DNA of 64,000 nucleotides, taken from positions 310,001 to 374,000 of the forward strand of contig SCRE01000006.1 in assembly GCA_004297935.1 (NCBI GenBank). Direction: 5' to 3'. Source of the DNA: Microbacteriaceae bacterium. GTDB taxonomy: Bacteria; Actinomycetota; Actinomycetes; Actinomycetales; Microbacteriaceae. The notes below the pieces were generated by a model. That model was not told the DNA's origin. It made no database searches and saw nothing but the letters and a program-made list of their open reading frames with translations. The first letter of the stretch is position 1. Each line of letters opens with the position of its first letter. Made by a program: the position numbers and the translations under genes. Below, piece by piece: positions 56,353-64,000 of the stretch.

Positions 56353-57567
56353 ATGCGCAGCCTGCGCGACGACAACAACGACCGCCCCGGCGAGAATCTG
56401 GGCGGTTCGCTGCCTGATCTGCCGCCCGCGCACCTGCCTGTCGCGATGACGCCCGGCGACGGCGCGTGGGTGACGGATGCCGCGGGTCGCCGCTATCTGG
56501 ACTGTCTCGCGGCGAACTCCGCCGTCAGCTTCGGCCATTCCAACCCGGTATTGCTGGCTGCCGCTCGCGGTCGACTGGATGGCATCGCGCTGAGCGGAAC
56601 CGCGTTCGCGGATGAGCAACGGGACGCGTTCGTCGACGACCTGGCCGCACTCGCCGGCAAAGAACTGGTGCTGCCGCTGAACACGGCTGCCGAGGCGGTC
56701 GCAGAGGCGGTCGCAGCAGCGCGGGCGTGGGGCCATCGGGTGAAGTGCGTCGCACTCGACCGGGCGAACGTCATTGTGGCCGACGGCGGCAGTGCGGGCG
56801 GGGGCAGAGGCGGCCGGCCGGGTCGGGACGTCGGCGCAGGCATTCGCTCGGTTCCGTATGGGGACGCCGCCGCGGTCGCCGCGGCGACCGACGAGAACAC
56901 GGTGGCCGTGCTGGTCCAGCCGATCCGGGCAGTCGGGGGGATCGTCGTGCCGTCGGCCGACTACCTGCCGGTCGTGCGGGAGCTGACGACGCGCTCGAAC
57001 GTGCTGTTGATCGCCGATGAGACCCAGAGCGGCCTCGGCCGCACGGGGCGTACGTTCGCGTGCGAGCTGGTGGACGTCGTGCCCGATCTGTATCTGCTCG
57101 GCAATGCGCTCGGCGGTGGCATCGTCCCGGTGTCGGCAGTGGTGGGTGACGGCGACGTCCTCGGTGCGCTGCCGCCCGGTGAGCGCAACAGCGGCTTCAG
57201 CGGCAACCCGCTGGCTGCTGGGATCGGGCGCGCCGTCGTCGGACTGCTGCGCACCGGTGAGTTGCAGGAACGAGCCGGGCTGCTCGGCATCCGGTTGCTT
57301 GCGGAGTTGGATCGACTGATCGGCCGAGGCGTCGTCGAGGTGCGCGGCGTCGGGGTGTGGGTCGGCGTCGACATCGATCCGGTGCTGGCCAGCGGCGCCG
57401 TGGTGTGCGAACGGCTAGCGCTACGAGGGCTGCTCACGACCTCTGTCGGCGGGTCGACGATCCTGTTTGCGCCGCCGATCGTGATCGATCCGGCCGACGT
57501 CGACTGGGCCGTCGCCCAGTTGGAGGCCGTGCTCGAGGAGTTCGCGGCGTGCGGCGTCGTTCGCTGA
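56353..57567 (+). CDS. Ornithine-aminotransferase-like protein lacking the PLP lysine
   Basis: The 404-residue protein has the class III aminotransferase fold (DAAGRRYLDCLAANSAVSFG, VLLIADETQSGLGRTGRTFA, FSGNPLAAGIGRAV) and resembles RocD. Key residues are lost: the PLP-binding Lys in LGKALGGG is Asn251 (AAT at 57103-57105), the FHGRT segment is absent and replaced by a Gly/Arg-rich stretch (~146-163), the EPIQGE motif reads QPIRAV, and the substrate-carboxylate Arg of RFAPP is Leu371. The reading frame is intact and codon use looks normal, so it may be a retained pseudoenzyme or a recent pseudogene. It follows the DDAH gene. Confidence 0.82.
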   Translation: MRSLRDDNNDRPGENLGGSLPDLPPAHLPVAMTPGDGAWVTDAAGRRYLDCLAANSAVSFGHSNPVLLAAARGRLDGIALSGTAFADEQRDAFVDDLAALAGKELVLPLNTAAEAVAEAVAAARAWGHRVKCVALDRANVIVADGGSAGGGRGGRPGRDVGAGIRSVPYGDAAAVAAATDENTVAVLVQPIRAVGGIVVPSADYLPVVRELTTRSNVLLIADETQSGLGRTGRTFACELVDVVPDLYLLGNALGGGIVPVSAVVGDGDVLGALPPGERNSGFSGNPLAAGIGRAVVGLLRTGELQERAGLLGIRLLAELDRLIGRGVVEVRGVGVWVGVDIDPVLASGAVVCERLALRGLLTTSVGGSTILFAPPIVIDPADVDWAVAQLEAVLEEFAACGVVR

Positions 57568-57628
57568 GCATCGCGCACGGCTGCCGAGCCTGCACCGAAA
57601 AGTCTGGACCCACGAGAAGAGCGAGAGT

Positions 57629-57960
57629 ATGACTGCCATGGGTGAAATGTCCGAGCGTGAGAAGTTCGATGTCGAGAAGGTTCTGCCGAGCTCACGCTGG
57701 AGGAGAAGGCCGCGCACCTCGCTCAAACACTTCGCCGCCAACAATCAGGAGACCGACCGACTGCGCGTCGGCGCCGACGTCGACGAGCGCACGCTGCGCG
57801 AGATCTACCTGGCCGGGCACGTGCGCTATGGGGAGGGTGTCTTCGTCTGCTACCGCTGGTATGACGCGCGGGCGATGGAGGTCGCCTACCCGTTCGGGCA
57901 TGGGCTCAGCTACACGGAGTTCGAGTACTCAGGGTTGCAGACGGCCGTGGCCGCGCCATC
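57629..57960 (+). pseudogene. GH3 beta-glucosidase remnant with large internal deletions
   Basis: The frame starts like a glycoside hydrolase family 3 gene (MSEREKFDVEKVL), loses one base so that AELTLEEKAAHL is in another frame, then joins LKHFAANNQETDR and ADVDERTLREIYL (the N-terminal domain) straight to VRYGEGVFVCYRWYDA and EVAYPFGHGLSYTEFEYS (C-terminal domain). About 600 residues of a ~750-residue enzyme, with the catalytic Asp, are missing. Only scraps remain. Confidence 0.82.
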
Positions 57961-58023
57961 CGGGTGGTGTTCGCCCCGACCCCGCCTCTACCTTCGAAGC
58001 AACCGATCGAGGACAATGGGAGA

Positions 58024-58254
58024 GTGTTAGAGATCACCGAGCCGCAGGTGTGGACGTTGATCGGCGTGTTCGCGGCGGCGGTCTTTGGCATGATCACGGT
58101 TGTGTCGACGTTGTTCGTGCGCGTGATTCGGAGTGAGATCGGCGGCTTGCGTGGCGAGATGAATGCACGGTTCGAAGCGGTCGATCGACGATTCGACTAT
58201 CTTGACCGCGATGTGCAAGCGCTCACGAAACACGTCTTCAGCCGCCCGGACTGA
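58024..58254 (+). CDS. Small membrane protein with a coiled-coil tail
   Basis: From GTG 58024 the protein has 76 residues: one helix (VWTLIGVFAAAVFGMITVVS) and a charged tail (GEMNARFEAVDRRFDYLDRD) with heptad spacing of hydrophobic residues. Such short helix-plus-coil proteins are common in actinobacteria and often unnamed. A GGGAG lies just before the start. The frame upstream is the fringe of the GH3 remnant. Confidence 0.6.
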   Translation: MLEITEPQVWTLIGVFAAAVFGMITVVSTLFVRVIRSEIGGLRGEMNARFEAVDRRFDYLDRDVQALTKHVFSRPD

Positions 58255-58391
58255 AGCCTTGAGGCGCGCGCCATCGCCGCGCAGCCGGCTCGGTCGCGAA
58301 GCCGCCAGCGGCACGGCCTGGGCACCTGACGGCCTTTCGCGGGCATAGCTGTGTCTCCGGCGAATCGGTTGGGCACCGATAGCCTGGAACG

Positions 58392-59813
58392 ATGACATTT
58401 GCAGATGCAGAAGTGGATGCGGAATCCGCCGATCGGCTCACCGCGCAGGGCCTGCGCCTCGGGCTCGTCGACACCGCCGACCGCGCCGCCTTCAGTGCGT
58501 GGCTCTATGCCGACGCTCGCGGCTTCTATCAGCCGCACACTGCACCGAAACAGCTCGACGCACTCCTGGCGACCACCGCGTATCGCCGCACGACCGGCGT
58601 CTGGGACGGCACGGAAGCGGATGCGGCCACGCCGGTCGCGACCGTCTCCAGCTGGCCTGCACCCCTGACCCTGCCGGGCGAGAACGACATCTCGGCCTGG
58701 GCGATCAGTTCGGTCACCGTCGCGCCCACGCACCGGCGCAGGGGCATCGCGCGGGCATTGTTGGAGGCGGAACTGCGCACGGCGCGGGCCGCGGGGATTC
58801 CTGCGGCGATCCTCACCGCGTCCGAGGCGACCATCTACTCGCGCTACGGCTTCGGCGCGGCGACCCGTGCGGCTCAGCTGACGATCGATACGCGACGGGC
58901 GCGCTGGGCCGGGCCGAACGCATCCGGCCGGGTTCGGTTCCGCACCTTGGAGCAACTGCGCGTGGAAGGCCGGCCTGTGTTCGAACGGGCCCGCCGCCGG
59001 CAGCCCGGCGAGATCGCAGTCGACGACGCGCTGTGGGCCGACCTGCTCGGCATCATGGGCGACGGTGAGGACGAGGTCAAACATCTCCGCGCGGTGCGGT
59101 ACGACGATGCGGCCGGAGACATCCAGGGCTTTGCCGTCTATCGCGTCGGCGGCGGCGAGGAGGACTTCAGCCGGCACACCGTCACCGTGCGCTACCTGTG
59201 CGCCGCGACGGACGATGCGTATTCGGGCCTGTGGCACTACCTGGTCGACCTCGATCTGGTCACGTCGGTCGTCGCCCCGCTGCGCTCCGTCGACGAACCG
59301 GTGATCTGGCAACTTTCGGATACGCGCGCAGTCAGGACAAGTGGCCTCAGCGATCAACTATGGCTGCGCATCCTCGACGTCAAGACTGTGCTCGAAGCCC
59401 GCAGTTACAGCGCGCCCGCGCAGCTCGTGCTCGACATCGCCGACCCGTTCGGCTACGCGAACGGGCGTGTTCTGCTCGCGGTCGGCTCGGATGGCCGGGC
59501 CGGCGTCACGCCGCTGGATTCGACGCCGCCGGTTACGACGGCACCGGACTCGACGGCGTCGGGTTCGTCGGTGCCGGGCTCGTCGGTGCCGGCCTCGAGC
59601 GCGGATGCCGCCACCGGGCTTGCTCTCACCGACCTCGAGGTCTGCGGACTGGCGCTCACGATCGCTGATCTGGGCAGTCTGTGCCTCGGCGGCGCGTCCT
59701 CGCGGACGCTTGTACGTGCGGGACGCATTTCGGAGCTGGCCCCCGGATCAGCGGATGCCTTCGACACCGCGTTCCGCTCGCCCGTCGCACCCGCGCTGAG
59801 CTTCTGGTTCTAG
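58392..59813 (+). CDS. Eis-like GNAT N-acetyltransferase
   Basis: The 473-residue protein has the three-part Eis layout: a first GNAT domain with the acetyl-CoA loop VTVAPTHRRRGIARALLEAE, a second GNAT-like domain (GFAVYRVGGG, YLCAATDDAYSGLWHYLVDL), and a sterol-carrier-like C-terminus that ends in an aromatic residue (SFWF), whose carboxylate is the catalytic base in Eis. Eis enzymes acetylate amines such as aminoglycosides or proteins at several sites. A ~35-residue Pro/Ser/Thr-rich insert (~378-412, with SSVPGSSVP) from short DNA repeats lies in the C-terminal domain. Confidence 0.88.
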   Translation: MTFADAEVDAESADRLTAQGLRLGLVDTADRAAFSAWLYADARGFYQPHTAPKQLDALLATTAYRRTTGVWDGTEADAATPVATVSSWPAPLTLPGENDISAWAISSVTVAPTHRRRGIARALLEAELRTARAAGIPAAILTASEATIYSRYGFGAATRAAQLTIDTRRARWAGPNASGRVRFRTLEQLRVEGRPVFERARRRQPGEIAVDDALWADLLGIMGDGEDEVKHLRAVRYDDAAGDIQGFAVYRVGGGEEDFSRHTVTVRYLCAATDDAYSGLWHYLVDLDLVTSVVAPLRSVDEPVIWQLSDTRAVRTSGLSDQLWLRILDVKTVLEARSYSAPAQLVLDIADPFGYANGRVLLAVGSDGRAGVTPLDSTPPVTTAPDSTASGSSVPGSSVPASSADAATGLALTDLEVCGLALTIADLGSLCLGGASSRTLVRAGRISELAPGSADAFDTAFRSPVAPALSFWF

Positions 59814-59842
59814 GCTCAGACTCAGGCAGTAACCTCAAGCAG

Positions 59843-60742
59843 ATGCGTATTCGTTCCCTTTTCACGGTCGGCCTCGCGGTGGTCGTGGTCGGGGTTCTGA
59901 TCGGCGTCGGCGCGGCGGTGCTGTCCACGGCAGGAGCAGGTCATCACCCGCGCACCTCGTCGGCGGATGCCGCCTCGACGGCGCGGCCGACGGCATCCGC
60001 ACCGAGGACCGCGCAGCCCAGTGCAACACCGGCGACGCCCACACCAACGCCCGTCTTCGCCGACTACGTCGCGATCGGCGACTCCTACGCCGCCGGAATG
60101 GGCGGCGGCAGCGAGACCGGGCGTTGCCGGCGAAGCCCGCACAGCTATCCGAAGGTGCTGGCGGAGACCGAAGACATCCGCCTCACGCGCACGGCGGCGT
60201 GCAGCGGCGCCACGACCGCCGACGTGCAACGCGATCAACTCGAAGCGCTGAGTGCCAAGGATGATCTGGTCACCCTGACCATCGGCGGCAACGATCTCGA
60301 CGTAGCCGGCCTGGCTGACGCGTGCACAAAGGGCGTCACGCGGTCGTGTGAAGCGGAGTTCCGCAACTCGCTGACCCTGCTGAACGTGCTGCCGGACCGG
60401 CTTGCTGCCACCTACTCCAGGGTCGTGCAGGCCGCGCCGCACGCCCGAGTCGTCATCACCGGGTATCCGCTGCTCTTCGAGATCCCGCCGACGGACAGTC
60501 CCGAGTTCTCGACGTTCGCGGTCGTGAATGCGGCGACGGCATCCATGAATCAATTGATCAAGGACGCGGTCGACAAGCAGAAGAAGAAGGGCGCCAACGT
60601 CGCGTACGCGGCCGTGAGCTTCGCCGGGCACGAGATCGGCAGCAAAGACCCGTGGATCAATGCTTCGGGGCGGGACGCCTACCACCCGAACGCCGCCGGC
60701 TACCGGGCGATGGCGAAGGCGGTCGAGCGCGCGCTCGGCTGA
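59843..60742 (+). CDS. Secreted SGNH/GDSL-family hydrolase
   Basis: The 299-residue protein has an N-terminal membrane signal (LFTVGLAVVVVGVLIGVGAA), a Thr/Ala/Pro-rich linker of ~45 residues, then SGNH blocks: YVAIGDSYAAGMGGG (Ser nucleophile), TLTIGGNDLDVAGL, and the C-terminal DAYHPNAAGYRAMA (Asp-His). It lies outside the membrane, anchored or released, and cleaves esters of lipids or cell-wall sugars. It follows the acetyltransferase by 29 bp. Two Cys pairs (RCRRS...AACSG, DACTK...RSCEAE) suggest disulfides, as in streptomycete esterases. Confidence 0.9.
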   Translation: MRIRSLFTVGLAVVVVGVLIGVGAAVLSTAGAGHHPRTSSADAASTARPTASAPRTAQPSATPATPTPTPVFADYVAIGDSYAAGMGGGSETGRCRRSPHSYPKVLAETEDIRLTRTAACSGATTADVQRDQLEALSAKDDLVTLTIGGNDLDVAGLADACTKGVTRSCEAEFRNSLTLLNVLPDRLAATYSRVVQAAPHARVVITGYPLLFEIPPTDSPEFSTFAVVNAATASMNQLIKDAVDKQKKKGANVAYAAVSFAGHEIGSKDPWINASGRDAYHPNAAGYRAMAKAVERALG

Positions 60743-60767
60743 GGCTCGCGACTGCCATCATTGAGGA

Positions 60768-61796
60768 ATGACGTATTTGCCTGCCGACACCCGCTACGAG
60801 ACAATGCCGTATCGCCGCACCGGTCGCAGCGGTTTGAAATTGCCCGTCGTCTCGCTCGGGCTCTGGCAGAACTTCGGCGACAACAGGCCGATGGAAACAC
60901 AGCGAGCCATTCTCCGTCGCGCGTTCGATCTCGGCGTGACACACTTCGATCTGGCCAACAACTACGGCCCGCCCTACGGCAGTGCCGAGGAGAACTTCGG
61001 CGTGCACCTGCGCCGTGACTTCGCACTCCATCGTGACGAGCTGATCATCTCGTCGAAGGCCGGCTACGACATGTGGGACGGCCCTTACGGCGAATGGGGT
61101 TCCCGCAAGTACATGCTGGCCAGCCTCGACCAGTCGCTGAAGCGGATGGGCCTCGACTACATCGACATCTTCTACTCGCACCGCGCCGACCCGGAGACTC
61201 CGCTCGAGGAGACGATGGGAGCGCTGCACACGGCGGTCACGAGCGGGCGGGCGCTGTACGCGGGCATCTCGTCGTACTCGTCCGAGCGCACCCGTCGCGC
61301 CGCCGAGATCCTGGCCGACCTCGGCACACCGCTGCTGATCCACCAGCCGTCGTACTCGATGTTCAACCGCTGGATCGAGGATGGCCTGCTCGACACCCTC
61401 ACCGAGCTCGGCGTCGGCTGCATCCCGTTCTCGCCGCTGGCCCAGGGTCTGCTGACCGATCGCTACCTCGGCGGGGTTCCGGGCGACTCCCGTGTGGCAC
61501 GCGAAGGGTCTGCGCGCCGGTCGATGCTGAGTGAGGACACTCTCTCGCGCATCCGGAGCCTGACCGAGATCGCCGCGGGTCGCGGCCAAACGCTTGCCCA
61601 GCTTGCCATCGCCTGGACGTTGCGCGACAGCTCGGTCACCTCAGCGCTGATCGGGGCGTCGTCGGTCGCGCAGCTGGAGGCGAATGTCGCCGCCGTCGAC
61701 AACCTGGCCTTCAGCGCGTCTGAGCTTGCCGCGATCGACGAATACGCGACCGATGTCGACATCAACCTGTGGGCGCCGTCGAGCGCCGTGCCGTAG
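60768..61796 (+). CDS. Aldo/keto reductase, YghZ (glyceraldehyde-3-phosphate reductase) type
   Basis: The 342-residue AKR14-type protein has MPYRRTGRSGLKLPVVSLGL, HFDLANNYGPPYGSAEENFG (Asp and Tyr of the tetrad), IISSKAGYDMWDGPYGEWGS (Lys), DIFYSHRADPETPLEETMGA (His) and SALIGASSVAQLEANVAA for NADPH. The GPYGEWGSRKYM segment marks the YghZ/GpR group, which reduces L-glyceraldehyde-3-phosphate and methylglyoxal. It follows the SGNH gene by 25 bp and converges on the SNF2 gene. Confidence 0.92.
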   Translation: MTYLPADTRYETMPYRRTGRSGLKLPVVSLGLWQNFGDNRPMETQRAILRRAFDLGVTHFDLANNYGPPYGSAEENFGVHLRRDFALHRDELIISSKAGYDMWDGPYGEWGSRKYMLASLDQSLKRMGLDYIDIFYSHRADPETPLEETMGALHTAVTSGRALYAGISSYSSERTRRAAEILADLGTPLLIHQPSYSMFNRWIEDGLLDTLTELGVGCIPFSPLAQGLLTDRYLGGVPGDSRVAREGSARRSMLSEDTLSRIRSLTEIAAGRGQTLAQLAIAWTLRDSSVTSALIGASSVAQLEANVAAVDNLAFSASELAAIDEYATDVDINLWAPSSAVP

Positions 61797-61887
61797 CCGC
61801 GCCCGCTCCGCGTGCGTGCGCCGGTGCCGGGGCCGTCGTCTGCGTCCGCGCCCGGTCCTTGCGCCGGCCCGGACTCTTCACGCTAAA

Positions 61888-61914
61888 CCGGACGGGAAGC
61901 GAATTCCCATCCGG
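61888..61914. terminator. Stem-loop between converging genes
   Basis: CCGGACGGGAA and TTCCCATCCGG form an 11-bp stem with one mismatch and a GCGA loop. It lies about 90 bp after the aldo/keto reductase and 53 bp after the SNF2 stop on the other strand, as expected for a terminator serving both. There is no clear T-run. Confidence 0.55.
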
Positions 61915-61966
61915 GCTGCCCTCGAAGTCCGGGCTAGGGTGAGGCGAGCCGGACGGGCGCCGCCGG

Positions 61967-64000
61967 TCAGCTCTCGAGCAACCCGCGGATGTCGTCGGCC
62001 GTCAGCGACGTGCTGAACACGGCGTCGTCGTCGAGCACCGCGTCGAACAGCCGGGACTTCTGCTCCTTGAGAGCCATGACCTTCTCTTCGATGGTGCCGG
62101 AGGAAACAAGCCGGTAGACCATCACATTCTTGTTCTGCCCGAGCCGGTGGGTGCGGTCCACTGCCTGGGCCTCGGTCGCCGGGTTCCACCACGGGTCCAG
62201 CAGGAAGACGTAGTCCGCTTCGGTGAGATTCAAGCCGAACCCGCCGGCCTTCAGGCTGATCAGGAACACCGGGGCCGTGCCGTCCTTGAACCCGTTGATG
62301 ACGGATGCGCGTCGGCGCGTCGACCCGTCCAGGTAGGCGTGCGCGATTCCGCGCGCATCGAGACGCTCCGCGGCCTTGCGCAGAAACGATGTGAACTGGC
62401 TGAAGATCAAGGCGCGGTGGCCCTCGGCCAGCACGTCATCGAGTTGCTCGAAGAGGGCATCCAGCTTGCTGGACGGGACCGACGCATACTGTTCGTCGAC
62501 GAGGGAGGCGTCGAGGGCGAGCATCCGTAGCAGCGTCAGCGAGCGGAAGACGATGAATCGGTTGCGATCGAGGTCTTCGATCAGCCCGAGCAATTTCTGT
62601 CGCTCGCGCTGCAGGAATGTGTCGTAGAGCTTGCGGTGCGTGCGGGCCAACTCGATCTGCAACACCTGTTCCTGCTTCGCCGGCAGCTCGGGCGCGACGA
62701 GCTCCTTCGTGCGGCGCATCATCAGCGGGCGGATGCGCCGGCGCAGCCGGGCAAGCAGCGCCGCGCTGTCGCCACGACTGCCGGGGTGCTGCAGCGGACG
62801 CACGTATTGCTCGGTGAAACGCCGCGACGACGGGAACAGTCCAGGAGCCGTGATCGCGAGCAGCGACCAGAGTTCCATCAGGTTGTTCTCCAGTGGTGTG
62901 CCGGTGACCGCGAGCTTGAACGGTGTTTTCAGCTCGCGAGCGCACCGGGCGGCCTTGGCCGCGTGGTTCTTCACGAACTGGGCCTCGTCCAGGATCAGAC
63001 CGGCCCAATCCTGCGCCTGGTAGGCGTCGAAGTCGAGCCGGAACAGGGTGTACGAGGTGATCACGACATCCGCACCGGTCCACGTCTGGGCAAGGGGAGA
63101 GCCCGCCTTAGCCTGCGTCTGGGTGACGGCCGTGACCGCGAGATCGGGGGTGAATCGGGCCGCCTCGGTGATCCAGTTCGACACGACGGAGGTCGGTGCG
63201 ACGACCAGAAAGGGACCACCGGTGCTCGAGTGCGACTCTGCTGGTCGAGTAGCGCGCGAGGTGCGAGCACGCGTATCGAGGCCGCGCGGGCTGGCCTTGC
63301 CGGGCCCCATGGTCTCGATACGCTCGTTCCTCGCGACTCGACCACCGGGTTCCGACTTGATACCGAGCTCGCGGGCTGCTCGACCACCGGGGGCGACCGC
63401 GTGCGCGATCAGTGCCAGGGTCTGCAGGGTCTTGCCGAGCCCCATGTCATCGGCGAGGATGCCGCCGAGTCCATGCCGCCAGAGGAATACAAGCCATTCG
63501 TAACCGTGCCTCTGGTACGGGCGCAGGGTTGCGCGCAGGCCGTCCGGCAGTGGCGTGTGTTCGGCTGGCGCGGCATCCGTCTCGGCGACGGCGAGCAACC
63601 CGCCGACGGCGGCGCGCCAGGCGACGGCGGGTTCTGACTCGTCGGCGAGATCCTCGAAGTCGGCCCAGAGGCTGGCCTGATAGCGGTTGATCCGCGGGCG
63701 GGTCTCCCATTCATCGAGGTCGCCTGCCTCCGCGATCAACTCGCGCAACCGGTCGAATACGGGTTGCCTGAGCGACAAATACGAGTCGTCGATCAGTTTC
63801 AGCTTCGATCGGCCCTTCACCAGCGCGGTGAACAGCGGACCGAACGGAATGCTCCGGCCATCGAGCTGCACGAGCACACCCAGGTCGAACCAGTCACGCT
63901 GGTCCGTCTCAACTGTTGACACGGTGAGAGACGGTGTGCCGGTCAACTCGCGGTAGTCGGGCTGCTCGCCGACGACGTCGATGCGCACCCCGGGCAACGC
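61967..64000 (-). CDS. SNF2-family DEAD/DEAH helicase, C-terminal part
   Basis: The frame is open to the right edge; 677 residues are seen. It shows the Swi2/Snf2 order: LRPYQRHGYEWLVFL, Walker A ILADDMGLGKTLQTL, LVVAPTSVVSNW, the DEAQ box LILDEAQFVKN, VTGTPLENNLMELWS, then the helicase C domain (ALIFSQFTSFLRKAAERL, ISLKAGGFGLNLTEAD, WWNPATEAQAVDRTHRLGQ). A DNA-dependent ATPase that moves along duplex DNA; the N-terminal zinc-finger part lies outside. About 50 residues between motif Ia regions, GRAARELG to PAESHSS, are read from palindromic repeats (63240-63391) inserted in frame just after QTLALIAHAV. Confidence 0.92.
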   Translation of the reverse strand, partial: ALPGVRIDVVGEQPDYRELTGTPSLTVSTVETDQRDWFDLGVLVQLDGRSIPFGPLFTALVKGRSKLKLIDDSYLSLRQPVFDRLRELIAEAGDLDEWETRPRINRYQASLWADFEDLADESEPAVAWRAAVGGLLAVAETDAAPAEHTPLPDGLRATLRPYQRHGYEWLVFLWRHGLGGILADDMGLGKTLQTLALIAHAVAPGGRAARELGIKSEPGGRVARNERIETMGPGKASPRGLDTRARTSRATRPAESHSSTGGPFLVVAPTSVVSNWITEAARFTPDLAVTAVTQTQAKAGSPLAQTWTGADVVITSYTLFRLDFDAYQAQDWAGLILDEAQFVKNHAAKAARCARELKTPFKLAVTGTPLENNLMELWSLLAITAPGLFPSSRRFTEQYVRPLQHPGSRGDSAALLARLRRRIRPLMMRRTKELVAPELPAKQEQVLQIELARTHRKLYDTFLQRERQKLLGLIEDLDRNRFIVFRSLTLLRMLALDASLVDEQYASVPSSKLDALFEQLDDVLAEGHRALIFSQFTSFLRKAAERLDARGIAHAYLDGSTRRRASVINGFKDGTAPVFLISLKAGGFGLNLTEADYVFLLDPWWNPATEAQAVDRTHRLGQNKNVMVYRLVSSGTIEEKVMALKEQKSRLFDAVLDDDAVFSTSLTADDIRGLLES
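63240..63391. repeat. Palindromic repeat family, copy H (in frame inside SNF2 gene)
   Basis: A full copy runs from CTGGTCGAGTAGC (about 63241) through GTATCGAG and GGTCTCGATACG (about 63311-63322) to GACTCGACCACC (ending 63345); a degenerate right half, GCTGCTCGACCACC, ends at about 63390. Read on the minus strand it gives GGRVARNERIETM and further peptide without a stop. Confidence 0.85.

Overview
This is a high-GC actinobacterial chromosome segment, most likely from a Microbacteriaceae-type organism. That placement is inferred from the codon and base style, a polyprenol-monophosphomannose synthase, PadR/ABC1 pairing, a complete methylcitrate gene set, sugar-type ABC importers without their own ATPase, and PutA. 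I see no tRNA, rRNA, CRISPR array, prophage, integrase or transposase. About 55 intact genes are supported, together with at least six clearly broken ones.

Layout. 0-1.8 kb: the start of an AlbA_2 protein, then a graveyard of restriction-modification and toxin-antitoxin remnants (XRE, vapB-like, hsdM). 1.9-7.0 kb: an aromatic or keto-acid catabolic set (FAH-family hydrolase, benzaldehyde-type dehydrogenase, PcaI/PcaJ CoA-transferase, IclR regulator). 7.3-15.2 kb: Ppm1, a YbhB protein and the methylcitrate genes prpD, prpB and prpC, with prpC separated from prpDB by a decayed AAA/DUF4143 gene and two unrelated genes. 15.2-20.8 kb: PadR, ABC1 kinase, thioesterase, FAD oxidase, AlkA-like glycosylase. 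20.8-23.5 kb: a divergent arsenic locus (siderophore-interacting protein, ArsC, a 23-residue six-cysteine micro-ORF, then ArsR and an aquaporin). 23.6-26.9 kb: a phytoene-dehydrogenase-like oxidoreductase and a PLP decarboxylase. 26.9-35.0 kb: a LacI-controlled operon with two tandem adenosylhomocysteinase-like proteins, a sugar-type ABC importer and an aminohydrolase. 35.1-43.0 kb: a peptide-type ABC importer with an aldehyde dehydrogenase, a cupin and a divergent TetR gene. 43.2-58.3 kb: two AsnC regulators next to an orphan E1/transketolase and a DDAH gene, PutA, an aldo/keto reductase, a GntR regulator, a two-component system, and an ornithine-aminotransferase homologue that has lost its catalytic lysine. 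58.4-64 kb: an Eis-like acetyltransferase, an SGNH hydrolase, an aldo/keto reductase and the C-terminal part of a SNF2 helicase.

Three things stand out. First, a family of palindromic repeats (outer arms GGTGGTCGAG/CTCGACCACC, inner arms GTATCGAGACC/GGTCTCGATAC) recurs across the window. It occurs between genes, at stop codons, and inside four otherwise intact reading frames (SIP, the phytoene-dehydrogenase-like protein, PutA, SNF2), adding peptide without breaking the frame, while in hsdM it ends the frame. This resembles the protein-invading palindromic elements known from Rickettsia. Second, the 28-35 kb operon looks like an undescribed uptake and breakdown route for a purine-nucleoside-type compound, perhaps S-adenosylhomocysteine or an analogue. 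Third, a ~75-bp leader is duplicated in front of putA and the PLP decarboxylase, and a TTGCGCA-type motif recurs at genes next to AsnC regulators.

All functional names rest on reading the translated sequence and remembered family motifs. No search was run.
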